Shown here: piece after piece, positions 27,702 through 37,402 of the stretch
Layout: every line of letters starts with the position of its first letter
Numbering within the stretch: position 1 is the first letter of the stretch
NCBI RefSeq assembly: GCF_003014755.1
Contig: NZ_PYAW01000001.1
Coordinates: 1,922,001-1,986,000 of the forward strand
DNA: 64,000 nt
Origin: Chitinophaga niastensis
Lineage (GTDB): Bacteria; Bacteroidota; Bacteroidia; Chitinophagales; Chitinophagaceae
Direction of reading: 5' to 3'
Program-made: the position numbers and the translations under genes
The notes under the pieces: generated by a model
Told to the model about the DNA's origin: nothing
What the model saw: the letters and a program-made list of their open reading frames with translations, nothing else
Databases searched by the model: none

Positions 27702-28895
27702 ATGATATCTGATACGGCAACTGCTTCACTGGAGGCAATACATATTGAAAATATAAGAAAAGCACTGGAGGGCAAAGAAGCTGCTATTCAAAACGCATCT
27801 TATGAAACAGGGCTGTTGGGTTTATCCCTTTTCTATTGCTATTATGCCGGTTACACTGGTGATGAAAGTTATTTTTCCAGGGCAGAAGATTATCTGACGA
27901 AAGGCCTTGAAGTGCTTGATCTACCCAATTTTAAGCGTATTTATATGTCTGATTCCCTGGACTCGCATCTTGCACATATAGGCCGTTTTCTGGAGTTCAG
28001 TAAGAAAAATAAATTTCTTGACCTGGATATCTATGATTATTTATTGGGATTAGATGATACCCTTTCAGGTCTAATGAAAAGCAAAATATCTATCGGTGAT
28101 TTTGATCTTAACAGTGGTGCATTGGCGGCTGGTTACTATTACCTGTCCCGCCTGGATTCCAATCCTGCAGTAGCTGCCCATTTATCTGCGCTGGTGGAGG
28201 GCATCCGGGAACAGGCCCTCACGGATGAAGCAGGAGATTATTATTGGCCGTCTCCATCTTTATTTAAAAGAGTATACCTGGGAATTTCACATGGTAGCGC
28301 ATTAATAATTTCATTTCTTTCCAACGTGTATGAAAGAAATATAGCAACGAATGAATGCAGAGATATCCTGAACAAGGCGCTTCGGTTTTTATTGAAGCAA
28401 CAACGGACGCAGGTAAGGGGACTCTTCCCCCTTCAATTGGGAGACGCAGTAGAACCGAAACAATTTGCCCAGTGCTATGGGGATATTGGAGTGGGCTATG
28501 CCTTATACCGTGCAGCCTCGGTTTTGCATGATGAAGCATTGGCAGGCACCGCCATGATGGTATTAGAAGACTGCCTGTTAAGAAAAAAAGAAGACAAATT
28601 AACGCTGGATGCCAGTATTATTTACGGTGCTTCAGGCGTTGCTGCCATCTTCGAAAAACTGCACCGGCTTAGTGGAGATCAGCGGTTCATGGATGCTGCC
28701 ATATACTGGTATAAACAAATAGCCACTTATGCCGTCCATGAGAATGAATTTGCGGGATATAGCACCAGGTTGGTAAATGCCGGAGAACTATGGGATATTT
28801 CTTTTGGATGGGGCATTACGGGCATTGGCATTTCTCTGATGCGGTATGTAAAAAAAGAGTTACCTCCTATTGACTCTCTCATGATGATTGCCTGA
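27702..28895 (+). CDS. LanC-like cyclase lacking two zinc ligands
   Basis: A 397-residue alpha-toroid of the LanC family. GISHGSALIISFL (His197) corresponds to the AHG catalytic region, QCYGDIGVGYAL (Cys258) to the WCYGD motif with the first zinc Cys, and SFGWGITGIGISL to the C-terminal helix. In the third motif, where LanC proteins normally read CHG (Cys-His, two zinc ligands), this protein has DASIIYGASGV: Ile307 and Tyr308. So only one of three canonical zinc ligands remains. It may be inactive, act as a scaffold or guide, or use another mechanism. It lies in operon order lanB-lanC-unknown protein. Confidence 0.85.
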   Translation: MISDTATASLEAIHIENIRKALEGKEAAIQNASYETGLLGLSLFYCYYAGYTGDESYFSRAEDYLTKGLEVLDLPNFKRIYMSDSLDSHLAHIGRFLEFSKKNKFLDLDIYDYLLGLDDTLSGLMKSKISIGDFDLNSGALAAGYYYLSRLDSNPAVAAHLSALVEGIREQALTDEAGDYYWPSPSLFKRVYLGISHGSALIISFLSNVYERNIATNECRDILNKALRFLLKQQRTQVRGLFPLQLGDAVEPKQFAQCYGDIGVGYALYRAASVLHDEALAGTAMMVLEDCLLRKKEDKLTLDASIIYGASGVAAIFEKLHRLSGDQRFMDAAIYWYKQIATYAVHENEFAGYSTRLVNAGELWDISFGWGITGIGISLMRYVKKELPPIDSLMMIA

Positions 28896-28931
28896 TGTTG
28901 TATTTTTTACCAATACATTTAAAAGCAGATT

Positions 28932-29984
28932 ATGATAACTATAAATAAAGATCACAACGCTTTGCTGACAAAATTACTTCAGGAATGCAGCGAGTTTCCC
29001 GCCTCCACGCAACAATCAACAATGTTGTACAACTTTAATAAGTTGATGAATATTTTGCAGGAAAAAGAAATCGCACCGTATGCAGACGGCCAGGAAGCAA
29101 TTAACGGTGTGTATGATCTTACCCGGCAGTATGGTGTAATCGCTGGTAAGATTGTAAGATCTGGTGCAAGTGAAGATATGCTTACAGCGTATAATGACCT
29201 GGAACAGCGTATTGAAAACCAGTTATCAGGTAACCTGTACATTTACGCCAAGCAATGGGGCCTTTCCGTAAAAGCACTTTATTACTATAAGAAAAAAGCA
29301 TATGATAAAGCTTTCGACTTTACCATTGAATGCATTGCTTTAAATGAATACCTGATCAGGGAAGGTGTTTTTACGCTGCTCTTCCGCAGTGCGGAACAAA
29401 ATAGAAATATCTCCAGGATACTGTTTCGGAAAGGCGACTGGCAAGCCGGTGCAGCCCTGTCGAGGGACCTGGCTAATTACCTGTTAAACGGAGAACCTGG
29501 TAATCTCTATGGAAAAATATTTGAAGGCAGGGAATTCTGGGAGGCAGTACCTTATGTCAGAGAAGGCTATGCTTATGAATGTTTCAGAGGAATGGTATCA
29601 CAAATGATCCATTTTGAGAAAGATGTGAAAGGAGATCCCCCCGATTTGTTTTCACACCTGTTCCGCGATTTATCATTTGTGGTGGATACGCCGGACAGGC
29701 AGATCCTGCATGACTGGTTATACCTTAAAACACTTTACCATGCCGGTGAGTATGATGAATTCCTGGAAGAATTTATTTCTTTTATGCGTGATCCGATGAG
29801 CCAACTTTATGATATACTTAAAATTTCACTTTTCCTGGATGTGAAACGCCTGGTAGAGAAAAGTGGCTTCCCTGACAAGCTGCCACTGTTGCTGCAGATA
29901 AAGCATCATCTGGATACGAAATTGAATCTGCTTGAACATTACAGAAGAGATATCAGTAAGAATAACTTTGTAGACCTGGTGTAG
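28932..29984 (+). CDS. Unrecognised helical protein of the lanthipeptide cluster
   Basis: A 350-residue soluble, mostly alpha-helical protein with no signal peptide and no membrane segment. Repeated patterns such as KKKAYDKAFDFTIECIALNE and ILFRKGDWQAGAALSRDLAN are reminiscent of tetratricopeptide-like helices, but I do not recognise a family or a catalytic motif. It starts 36 bases after lanC, so it is almost certainly part of the biosynthetic operon. Possible roles are precursor binding, a scaffold for LanB/LanC or immunity; all are guesses. Its stop is 24 bases from the stop of the convergent exporter operon. Confidence 0.7.
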   Translation: MITINKDHNALLTKLLQECSEFPASTQQSTMLYNFNKLMNILQEKEIAPYADGQEAINGVYDLTRQYGVIAGKIVRSGASEDMLTAYNDLEQRIENQLSGNLYIYAKQWGLSVKALYYYKKKAYDKAFDFTIECIALNEYLIREGVFTLLFRSAEQNRNISRILFRKGDWQAGAALSRDLANYLLNGEPGNLYGKIFEGREFWEAVPYVREGYAYECFRGMVSQMIHFEKDVKGDPPDLFSHLFRDLSFVVDTPDRQILHDWLYLKTLYHAGEYDEFLEEFISFMRDPMSQLYDILKISLFLDVKRLVEKSGFPDKLPLLLQIKHHLDTKLNLLEHYRRDISKNNFVDLV

Positions 29985-30008
29985 TAATTTGAAAAACATC
30001 GGGTACTG

Positions 30009-30974
30009 CTACCTGCTACGTTTTGTACTTTCAAAAATCCTTTGCAGGATATTTTTATCACTTACAACGATGCTGGCAATACCTATTAAGCCGGGGCGCT
30101 GCGGTATAAGTTTGTTGCGGGTTGTACGGAGACCGTGGTCCAGTGTTATCTTCATAAAATAGTTACTATCTATGGGGATACTGGTAATTTTTTCAATCTT
30201 CCCCTGCAACAGGCCATATTCCATGAATGGATATTCCTGTAGTTTTATCAATACCTTTTGGCCTGGCTTAACCTTTCCTGCTTTGGTAACGGGTAGTTGC
30301 GCCCATATATCCTCCTCCTTAAATACTGCCGGTATAACCATTCCCAGGGCTTCGCCGCTGCTAACATAGGGGGCAGTCTGTCCTGCTTTTATGAGCATCA
30401 TCCTGCCACTTACCGGAGCATGTATTACGTACCGGGTGTCCCATAAAGCAATTTGTCTTTTTATCTCTATAATCAGGTTATGTATATCCTGTGTAACAAC
30501 TGTAGCGTGTTGTAATACTGTCTGGTTTTGTTCGGCCAGTTGCAATAGTTTTTTATAATCTTCCTGAAGTTCTCCGACCTGTAGTTTTTTACCGGCAATA
30601 GTTTGGTGTATGTTATTGGTACTGTCCAGTACTTCCACCTGCTGTTTAAGATACAGCATATCATCGGTGTTAGCGGTATTTTCAATAACTCCGATAATAG
30701 CGTGTGCCTGTATCAGCTCACTGTCTTTTACAAATATTTCAGTGATACGTCCGCTGCCAGGGGCGATTACTTTAACTGGCGGATCGGAAGAAAAAAGTGT
30801 AACTGGTACCGGCACCATATCAGGATAGCTGATCAGCCAGGCTCCCAGTAAGAGCAGCAGCACAAGCAGTGCAATTACAGTTGTTCCCCGGCGCACTATT
30901 GCCTTGGGGGCGCTGCCGATGATTTCATCAACTTCCGCCCTGTGTGTATCCTGGTGATAATTTTCCTGAGGCAT
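30009..30974 (-). CDS. HlyD-family membrane fusion (adaptor) protein
   Basis: 321 residues. A cytoplasmic N-terminus is followed by a single transmembrane segment (TTVIALLVLLLLLGAWLIS, about 31-49), a lipoyl/barrel-sandwich half (VKVIAPGSGRITEIFVKDSE), a short coiled-coil hairpin and the second half (APVSGRMMLIKAGQTAPYVS). It connects the inner-membrane exporter encoded 12 bases upstream (30987-33254) to an outer-membrane channel. No TolC-like gene is in the window. Its job is probably to carry the mature lanthipeptide across the periplasm. Confidence 0.88.
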   Translation of the reverse strand: MPQENYHQDTHRAEVDEIIGSAPKAIVRRGTTVIALLVLLLLLGAWLISYPDMVPVPVTLFSSDPPVKVIAPGSGRITEIFVKDSELIQAHAIIGVIENTANTDDMLYLKQQVEVLDSTNNIHQTIAGKKLQVGELQEDYKKLLQLAEQNQTVLQHATVVTQDIHNLIIEIKRQIALWDTRYVIHAPVSGRMMLIKAGQTAPYVSSGEALGMVIPAVFKEEDIWAQLPVTKAGKVKPGQKVLIKLQEYPFMEYGLLQGKIEKITSIPIDSNYFMKITLDHGLRTTRNKLIPQRPGLIGIASIVVSDKNILQRIFESTKRSR

Positions 30975-30986
30975 AAAAAAAGTATA

Positions 30987-33254
30987 CTAATTTCCTAACT
31001 CTAATTGATTTTTTACTAATTCGTAATATTTACCTTTCAGTGCAGTAAGAGATTTATGATTACCTTCTTCCACAATCCGGCCGTTTTCCATTACTACAAT
31101 CTGGTCTGCATGTTTTACTGTACTGAGGCGATGAGCTATCACCACTACTGTACGACCCTGGAAAAATTGCTGCAGGTTTTCAATAATCACCTTTTCATTG
31201 TTGGCATCCAGGGTACTGGTGGCTTCATCTAAAAAAATAAATTTTGGTTGTTTATAAATAGCGCGTGCTATTAAAATGCGTTGCCGTTGTCCTGAGCTGA
31301 TGCCATTACCGGTATTACCAATTTTTGTCGAAACGCCTAATGGCAGCTTGTTAACAAAAGCATCAATGTTTGCCATTTTCATGGCAAACATTAATCGCTG
31401 TGGATCAGTTGTTACCTGTACGGAAATATTCTGGGCGATGGTGCCGGAGAATATGTAGCCATCAGACATCACCACCCCGCAATGCTTCCTCCACCATTTG
31501 GCGGAAATATTATTGATAGGGAGATGGCCTAAATTAACTTTTCCTTTTATGGGTTCATAGAATTTCAGCAATAATTTCATCAGGGTTGTTTTGCCACTTC
31601 CGCTTGCACCAACTATTGCTGTTACTTTCCCGAAAGGAATAGTAAGATTGATATCACTAAGTACCATCGGAGAGCCCGGACCAGCATATTGGAAAGACAC
31701 ATCTTCCAGTGTAAGTCCGTTTTCAGATGTATTGTCAGCCTGGTATTCCTGTGCAAAGGCTCCATCGCTGCCAACATCAGCACACATCATATCCAGTTCT
31801 TCATCAGGTGTTAATTCATAACCACTTTCTTCATCATCACGCAAATGTATTTCACTCAACCGTTCCAGGCTTATTTTAGCATCCTGTGCACTCTGGAAAA
31901 ATTTCAGTAGCTGCTCTATTGGTGAATTCATCTGTCCTATGATATAGGAAACACTCAGCATCATACCCAGCGAAATATTTCCTTTAAGTACTTCCTGGGC
32001 GGCAAGGAAAGTAGCGAGTATATTTTTTAGTTGTGTGAAAAAAGTGGAACCAATGTTCTGGTACTGATCAAGAGACAGGCTTTTTATGCTGATATGGAAC
32101 AGTTTTGCCTGTATCTTCTCCCAATTCCAGCGATGGGTGGTTTCGCTGTCATTCATTTTTATATCCTGCATACCTGTTATAATCTCAAACAGATTGTTCT
32201 GGTTATCACTCATCTGTTGAAATCTGGCATAGTTCAACTCTCTTCTTTTTCCCAGGAAGAACAGTATCCACCCAATAGAAAGCGCAGAACCTGTTATAAA
32301 AACAAATAAGATAGGTAAGCTGTAAATTCCCAGTACAATTGAAAATACCACCAGGTTTACAAGAGAAAAAAGTGTGTTTAATGAAGTGCCTGTTAGAAAT
32401 TGTTCTATACGGTTATGATCGGAAATTCGTTGGGTGACGTCGCCCAGCATTTTTGTATCAAAGAAACGGATAGGTAGTTTCATCAACTTAATCAGAAAAT
32501 CTGATATAATAGAGATATTGATCCTTGTGTTCATATGCAGCAAAAGCCATCCTCTTATCACTTCTATAGCTGTATTGCCGAAGAATAATGCCAGCTGGCC
32601 CATTAGTATCAGATAAATGAAACCGGGGTTCTGCTGGTTAATGCCATAATCTACAAGGCTTTGTGTGAGAAATGGGGCAATCAGCGACAAAAGACTACCT
32701 ACAAGCATTCCCAGGAACAATTGGGCAATGTATTTTTTATAAGGCTTTAAATAACGGAACAGGAAAGAAAAACCTTTACTCTCTTTTTTTTCTTCTTCAT
32801 TATCATAGAAGAAAGGGGTGGGCTCCAGGAAAAGCGCGATGCCAAAGTTATCTTCTGTGGTGATCCATAGCTTCAGAAAGGTTTCCTTACTAACTTTCAC
32901 GAGTCCATGTGCGGGATCTGCAATGAGTATCTTATCATTTTTTTTATTCCTGTCATAATTTTGCGGTGGTAATACAACAAAGTGATTTTGTTTCCAATGG
33001 AGGATGCAGGGTAATGATGATTTTTCATCCAGTTGTTCAAATGTAAGCTTGGCACCAAGTGTGCGGAATCCAATTTTGGTTGCTGCTTCACTGATTCCTT
33101 TTAAAGTAACTCCATCCCGGGTAATATATGAACTCTCTCTCAGGGTTTGAAGCGAAAAATATTTTCCATAGTGTTTAGCTATCATCCTCAGGCAAGTAGG
33201 CCCGCAATCCATCTGGTCCAACTGCCTGTAAACCGGAAATGCTCTATTCGTCAT
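30987..33254 (-). CDS. C39-peptidase ABC exporter for Gly-Gly leader peptides
   Basis: 755 residues. The N-terminal C39 cysteine peptidase has an intact triad, Cys17 in QMDCGPTCL, His91 in WKQNHFVVL and Asp113 in IADPAHG. Six membrane segments follow (about 160-450), then the ATPase with Walker A GASGSGKTT, signature ISSGQRQRIL and Walker B FIFLDEATSTLD. Such transporters cut leaders after Gly-Gly while exporting the core, matching the GG at residues 29-30 of both precursors. It is convergent to lanBC and leads its own two-gene operon. Confidence 0.93.
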   Translation of the reverse strand: MTNRAFPVYRQLDQMDCGPTCLRMIAKHYGKYFSLQTLRESSYITRDGVTLKGISEAATKIGFRTLGAKLTFEQLDEKSSLPCILHWKQNHFVVLPPQNYDRNKKNDKILIADPAHGLVKVSKETFLKLWITTEDNFGIALFLEPTPFFYDNEEEKKESKGFSFLFRYLKPYKKYIAQLFLGMLVGSLLSLIAPFLTQSLVDYGINQQNPGFIYLILMGQLALFFGNTAIEVIRGWLLLHMNTRINISIISDFLIKLMKLPIRFFDTKMLGDVTQRISDHNRIEQFLTGTSLNTLFSLVNLVVFSIVLGIYSLPILFVFITGSALSIGWILFFLGKRRELNYARFQQMSDNQNNLFEIITGMQDIKMNDSETTHRWNWEKIQAKLFHISIKSLSLDQYQNIGSTFFTQLKNILATFLAAQEVLKGNISLGMMLSVSYIIGQMNSPIEQLLKFFQSAQDAKISLERLSEIHLRDDEESGYELTPDEELDMMCADVGSDGAFAQEYQADNTSENGLTLEDVSFQYAGPGSPMVLSDINLTIPFGKVTAIVGASGSGKTTLMKLLLKFYEPIKGKVNLGHLPINNISAKWWRKHCGVVMSDGYIFSGTIAQNISVQVTTDPQRLMFAMKMANIDAFVNKLPLGVSTKIGNTGNGISSGQRQRILIARAIYKQPKFIFLDEATSTLDANNEKVIIENLQQFFQGRTVVVIAHRLSTVKHADQIVVMENGRIVEEGNHKSLTALKGKYYELVKNQLELGN

Positions 33255-33822
33255 AGGATCTTGTTGTATATCTATCTAATATAAAATAAAATACTTGATT
33301 TTAGTGTAAATGTTCAGGTAAGAAAAATAAAAAAATATATTTTATAGGGATAAAATATTCTTCTACCAGACTTGCCCTAAATAGTTTAGATGTTATACTT
33401 CAACCGAATTTTTCTTTTCCGTTTTAGATGTCAGATCTGCTGCTTAAAGTTTAGGATAATCCTTATGTATTGAAATGGCACTACAGAAAATGATTCATCT
33501 TTTACTTACCAGAACTGCCTGATACGACGTTGCAGTATTATTCCCTAATTTTAAAATAGTTAAATCATATCTTATGTAAAAAACTATTACACGCTAATTT
33601 CTTACTGAAGACCCGGGAATTACTTTAATTCCGCATGAGCAACTTCCTTATGTATAATCTTTGATTAACCTTTTATTCTGGCATCCACCAGGCAGGAAAG
33701 ATGTTGCCTGTTTATAGCTGAAATCCCCGGCAGTGCTGCTTCCCAAAGCGTGTTACAGTAATACTGTATGCTATAACTATATCTTTTAATCCAACAATTT
33801 CATAAACCAAAATTTAAGTCTT
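33255..33822. other. 568-base divergent gap at the right edge of the RiPP cluster
   Basis: AT-rich sequence between the exporter operon and the T9SS protease gene. I see no gene, strong hairpin or exact TAnnTTTG element. Both promoters must lie here. ACCAAAATTT at 33806-33815 resembles the leader motif of the SusC gene. Confidence 0.4.
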
Positions 33823-36651
33823 ATGCAAAAAGCGTTATTCATTTTATTGGGGGCATTGTTAATTTCCCCATTCCTGAAAGCCCAGGTGAGCAAAGGCGGG
33901 AGGCCTCACAGTTATACTACGGGCCTCACCGCAAACGTCAGTGTTAAAACCATTGCCGCTGTACCTGTACAAAAATTACGACTGGAAGATGAGCAAAATC
34001 TGAAACAGGGATTACCATTGCGTATAGGCATGATTGCGCATGTTAATTATTCGCCCGGTAACTCAGGTACCTGGACCAACCTGCCTGGCGGCGATCGTGT
34101 ATGGCGCCTGAAGATCCAGGTACAGGGTGCTGTTGCTACTTCTCTTTATTACGAAGATTTCCTTTTGCCGGAAGGAGCTACTCTCCACATTTATAATGGA
34201 GATCGTACACAACTCATTGGTGGCTATACCAGCGCCAACAACCAGGAAACAGGACAGTTTGCCACCGAAATACTCAAAGGCAACGTATGTGTGGTAGAAT
34301 ATTTCGAGCCTAAAGCTGTCAGGGGGAAAGGCCATTTCACTATCAGCGGGGTAAACAATATTTACAGCAATAAAATCCCTGAATCCAAAACGGGTTCGAT
34401 AGATAAAACAGATAAAAGCGTTGGTGCATCAGGCAGCTGTAATGTAAATGTGAACTGCCCGGAAGGAGCTAACTGGCAAAACCAGAAAAGGGCTGTAGCC
34501 AGGATCCTGCTAAAACTTGGTGCCAGCAGTTACCTGTGTACGGGGGCATTAATAAACAATGCGCGCAAGGACTGCAAGCCTTATTTCCTTACGGCCAACC
34601 ATTGCGGCTCTAACGCCTCTGTAGCTGATTTTAACCAATGGATATTCTATTTTAATTATGAAGCTCCGTCCTGTGCCAATCCTGCCGGCGAGCCAGCGAG
34701 CAATACCATCACCGGTTGTGTACAACGTGCGAGGGCGGGTGACGGTGGTAGTGTAGAAGGCTCTGACTTTCAGTTACTGGAATTTACGCAGGCCATACCC
34801 ACTTCTTACAATGTGTATTATTCCGGCTGGAATGCTGCCGTGGCAGCCAGTCCCAGCGGAGTGGGCATACATCATCCTGCCGGGGATATTAAAAAAATAT
34901 CCACCTATTCTGCTCCATTGGTAGAAGCCAATTATAACGGTGGCGGAACTGCGCCTTATACTCATTGGCAGGCTACCTGGGTGCAAACTCAAACTAACTG
35001 GGGCATTACAGAAGGTGGCTCCTCTGGTTCACCATTGTTTAATAACGTAGGACAAATTGTAGGGCAACTATCCGGTGGTCCTTCCAGCTGTACTGCAGCT
35101 ACTACAGACAAATATGATTATTACGGTAAAGTGGCCAGAAGCTGGGTATCTAATGGTACAGATGCATTACATCAGCTAAAACCCTGGCTGGACCCTGATA
35201 ACACTGGTGTAGTGCAGCTGAATGGTACCAATTATCCATGCGGAGATACTACGCACCCCACTGTTTGTCCTGATCCATATGAACCTAATAATACATTGCC
35301 TACGGCTACCAGTATAGTAACAGGAACGGATATACGTGCTACTATAAGTAGCTCCACCGATACCGATTATTTCAGGATACAGTTAACAGATACCAGCAGG
35401 ATCAATATTGTACTGGATAATCTTATTGCTGACTTCAATCTCAGGTTGCTTTCTGCTGGCGGTACGCAGCTGGCTATTTCCCAAAATACCGGCACTACTG
35501 CAGAATCAATTGTGTATAACGGACCGGCCGGCACTTATTACATACAGGTATATGGCAGCAACGGTGCACATGGTGATTCTATTTGTTACAGGTTGAATGC
35601 CACAGCCACCGTGCTTGGAGGTTGTACAGATCAGCTGGAACCTAACAATACGCTGGCTACTGCAGCAGCTATAGCAACAGGAACGGATATACGTGCACAG
35701 ATATCTTCCGCAACTGATGTTGACTATTACAAATTTACTACCACCGGTACCAACGATATCACCATCCACCTGGACAGTCTCCCAGGAGATTATGATGTGA
35801 AACTGCTCTCTGCTGCCGGTGCACAGCTGGGCATCTCTCAGAATGGTGGCACTACACCGGAACTGATTACTTACGGCGGTGCTGTAGCTGGCACTTATTA
35901 TGTGGAGGTATATGGTTACAATGGTGCTTTCAGCAATACAAAATGTTACAGGTTAAATGCCTCCCTTACACCCGTAACTGCATGTACGGATGCATATGAA
36001 CCAAATGAAACACTTGCAACAGCAGCCGCTATCAGTGCTAATACAACCATATCAGCGCAAATTTCATCTGCTACTGATAAAGACTGGTATAAATTTAATA
36101 ACACCAGTACGCAGCCACATATCGAAATCCTGCTTACCAATCTCCCGGCAGATTATGATGTAATTCTTTATAATGCCAGCGGCACAGAATTGGGTCGTTC
36201 CGAAAACGGCGGTACTACCGATGAAAGGATCGTGTATAATAATGGCGCAGTAGGCACTTATTACATACAGGTGTATGGTTACAATGGCAACTTCAGCAAT
36301 ACAAAATGTTATAAGTTGACAGACAACATCAGCAGTACACCTAAACAAGCGCCAGTGGCAGGTAAGAACAGCAAGTTCAATGAGAAATCACTGTTATCTC
36401 TCAATAGTGGTATGCATGTGTATCCTGTACCTGCAGGAGATGTAGTGTATATAGAACTGAACAGTGCTACTAATAAACAGCAGCATGTTACCATTACTGA
36501 CATCGGTGGTAAGATCCTGTACAATCAGCCATACCGTGTTGTTTCGGGCTATAACAGGCTGGAAGTATTGTTACCGGCTTCACTGAAGAGTGGTGTATAT
36601 ATTATTTCAATGGACAGGTTGCGTCCTCAGAAATTCGTATTACAACGTTAA
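33823..36651 (+). CDS. T9SS-secreted trypsin-like (lysyl-endopeptidase-type) serine protease with three PPC domains
   Basis: 942 residues. A signal peptide (to LKAQ, about 21) is followed by a propeptide and an S1 protease core with the triad His260 (FLTANHCGS), Asp315 (EGSDFQLLE) and Ser401 (EGGSSGSPLF). Paired cysteines (CNVNVNC) are typical of lysyl-endopeptidase relatives. Three pre-peptidase C-terminal (PPC) domains start near residues 483, 600 and 720 (CPDPYEPNNT, CTDQLEPNNT, CTDAYEPNET). A type A Por-secretion sorting domain closes the protein (about 860-942, VYPVPAGDVVYIELN). It is an extracellular protease delivered by type IX secretion and is monocistronic. Confidence 0.92.
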   Translation: MQKALFILLGALLISPFLKAQVSKGGRPHSYTTGLTANVSVKTIAAVPVQKLRLEDEQNLKQGLPLRIGMIAHVNYSPGNSGTWTNLPGGDRVWRLKIQVQGAVATSLYYEDFLLPEGATLHIYNGDRTQLIGGYTSANNQETGQFATEILKGNVCVVEYFEPKAVRGKGHFTISGVNNIYSNKIPESKTGSIDKTDKSVGASGSCNVNVNCPEGANWQNQKRAVARILLKLGASSYLCTGALINNARKDCKPYFLTANHCGSNASVADFNQWIFYFNYEAPSCANPAGEPASNTITGCVQRARAGDGGSVEGSDFQLLEFTQAIPTSYNVYYSGWNAAVAASPSGVGIHHPAGDIKKISTYSAPLVEANYNGGGTAPYTHWQATWVQTQTNWGITEGGSSGSPLFNNVGQIVGQLSGGPSSCTAATTDKYDYYGKVARSWVSNGTDALHQLKPWLDPDNTGVVQLNGTNYPCGDTTHPTVCPDPYEPNNTLPTATSIVTGTDIRATISSSTDTDYFRIQLTDTSRINIVLDNLIADFNLRLLSAGGTQLAISQNTGTTAESIVYNGPAGTYYIQVYGSNGAHGDSICYRLNATATVLGGCTDQLEPNNTLATAAAIATGTDIRAQISSATDVDYYKFTTTGTNDITIHLDSLPGDYDVKLLSAAGAQLGISQNGGTTPELITYGGAVAGTYYVEVYGYNGAFSNTKCYRLNASLTPVTACTDAYEPNETLATAAAISANTTISAQISSATDKDWYKFNNTSTQPHIEILLTNLPADYDVILYNASGTELGRSENGGTTDERIVYNNGAVGTYYIQVYGYNGNFSNTKCYKLTDNISSTPKQAPVAGKNSKFNEKSLLSLNSGMHVYPVPAGDVVYIELNSATNKQQHVTITDIGGKILYNQPYRVVSGYNRLEVLLPASLKSGVYIISMDRLRPQKFVLQR

Positions 36652-36680
36652 GCGGTTATTATCTTACTTAAAACTAAAAC

Positions 36681-36720
36681 AGGAAGCCTTCAGGTCTGAT
36701 GATCTGAAGGCTTCTTTCTG
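36681..36720. terminator. Terminator between convergent genes
   Basis: A perfect 11-bp stem GAAGCCTTCAG / CTGAAGGCTTC lies between the protease gene and the convergent DUF1579-like gene, followed by TTTCTG. Confidence 0.8.
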
Positions 36721-36738
36721 TTTGTATAACTGTTCTTA

Positions 36739-37344
36739 TTAATGAGATATGCGTTTGTAAACATACGCTATAGCAAGGTATTCCTTCCCTGAAGGAAGTG
36801 TCCAGTATTGACGCATCTCATCCTGGTCGGGCCCAACAATGGTAAAAGTACGGCGCTGCTTTGCCATTTGTCCGGCGGCTTCTTTGCCAACTAATGCAGG
36901 AACAGGAAATGACGATAAGTAAGTGGTCAGCTCTTTCCCATTTACAATTTTTCCGTCGAAGCTTGTTTCAAACATCATAACAGGAAAACGGGTATCCATT
37001 ACTATATACTCCCATCGCAGATTGATCTTGTTAAAACTCAGGTAAGTGATCCTGCTGAAGGGGTCAGTTTTTGTACCTGGTAGTGGTTCCATGATTTCCT
37101 GCAGGAAGTTTCCAATAAATTTCCGCGTAACCCTGAATGTACCTAACGGGATAGGATCCGCACCTGCTTTGGGCCAGATACGCATTTCTACTTCGTAATT
37201 ACCTGCAAGTGGTTTTAGCCAGTCGTATTCGGGACCTGTGGCTGCAGTGATATCTAAGTAAGGATCTTTTTTTTCCTGGGCGAATATTGTTCCGCAGGAT
37301 AGCAAACATAAAATGGCTGGAAGCAGGAAATATTTGTAACGCAT
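36739..37344 (-). CDS. Exported DUF1579-like protein
   Basis: 201 residues with a signal peptide (MRYKYFLLPAILCLLSCGTIFAQ). The mature part, LKPLAGNYEVEMRIWPKAGADP followed by GTFRVTRKFIGNFLQEIMEP, has the small beta-barrel pattern of DUF1579 proteins. Function is unknown. It lies 58 bases downstream of the alpha/beta hydrolase gene on the same strand and may be co-transcribed with it. The family assignment is by pattern only. Confidence 0.7.
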   Translation of the reverse strand: MRYKYFLLPAILCLLSCGTIFAQEKKDPYLDITAATGPEYDWLKPLAGNYEVEMRIWPKAGADPIPLGTFRVTRKFIGNFLQEIMEPLPGTKTDPFSRITYLSFNKINLRWEYIVMDTRFPVMMFETSFDGKIVNGKELTTYLSSFPVPALVGKEAAGQMAKQRRTFTIVGPDQDEMRQYWTLPSGKEYLAIAYVYKRISH

Positions 37345-37402
37345 GTATAAGATTTTCAGAAAACGAATTTAAGTAGAAAAATCATGCGTTTAGATTCGTT
37401 AT

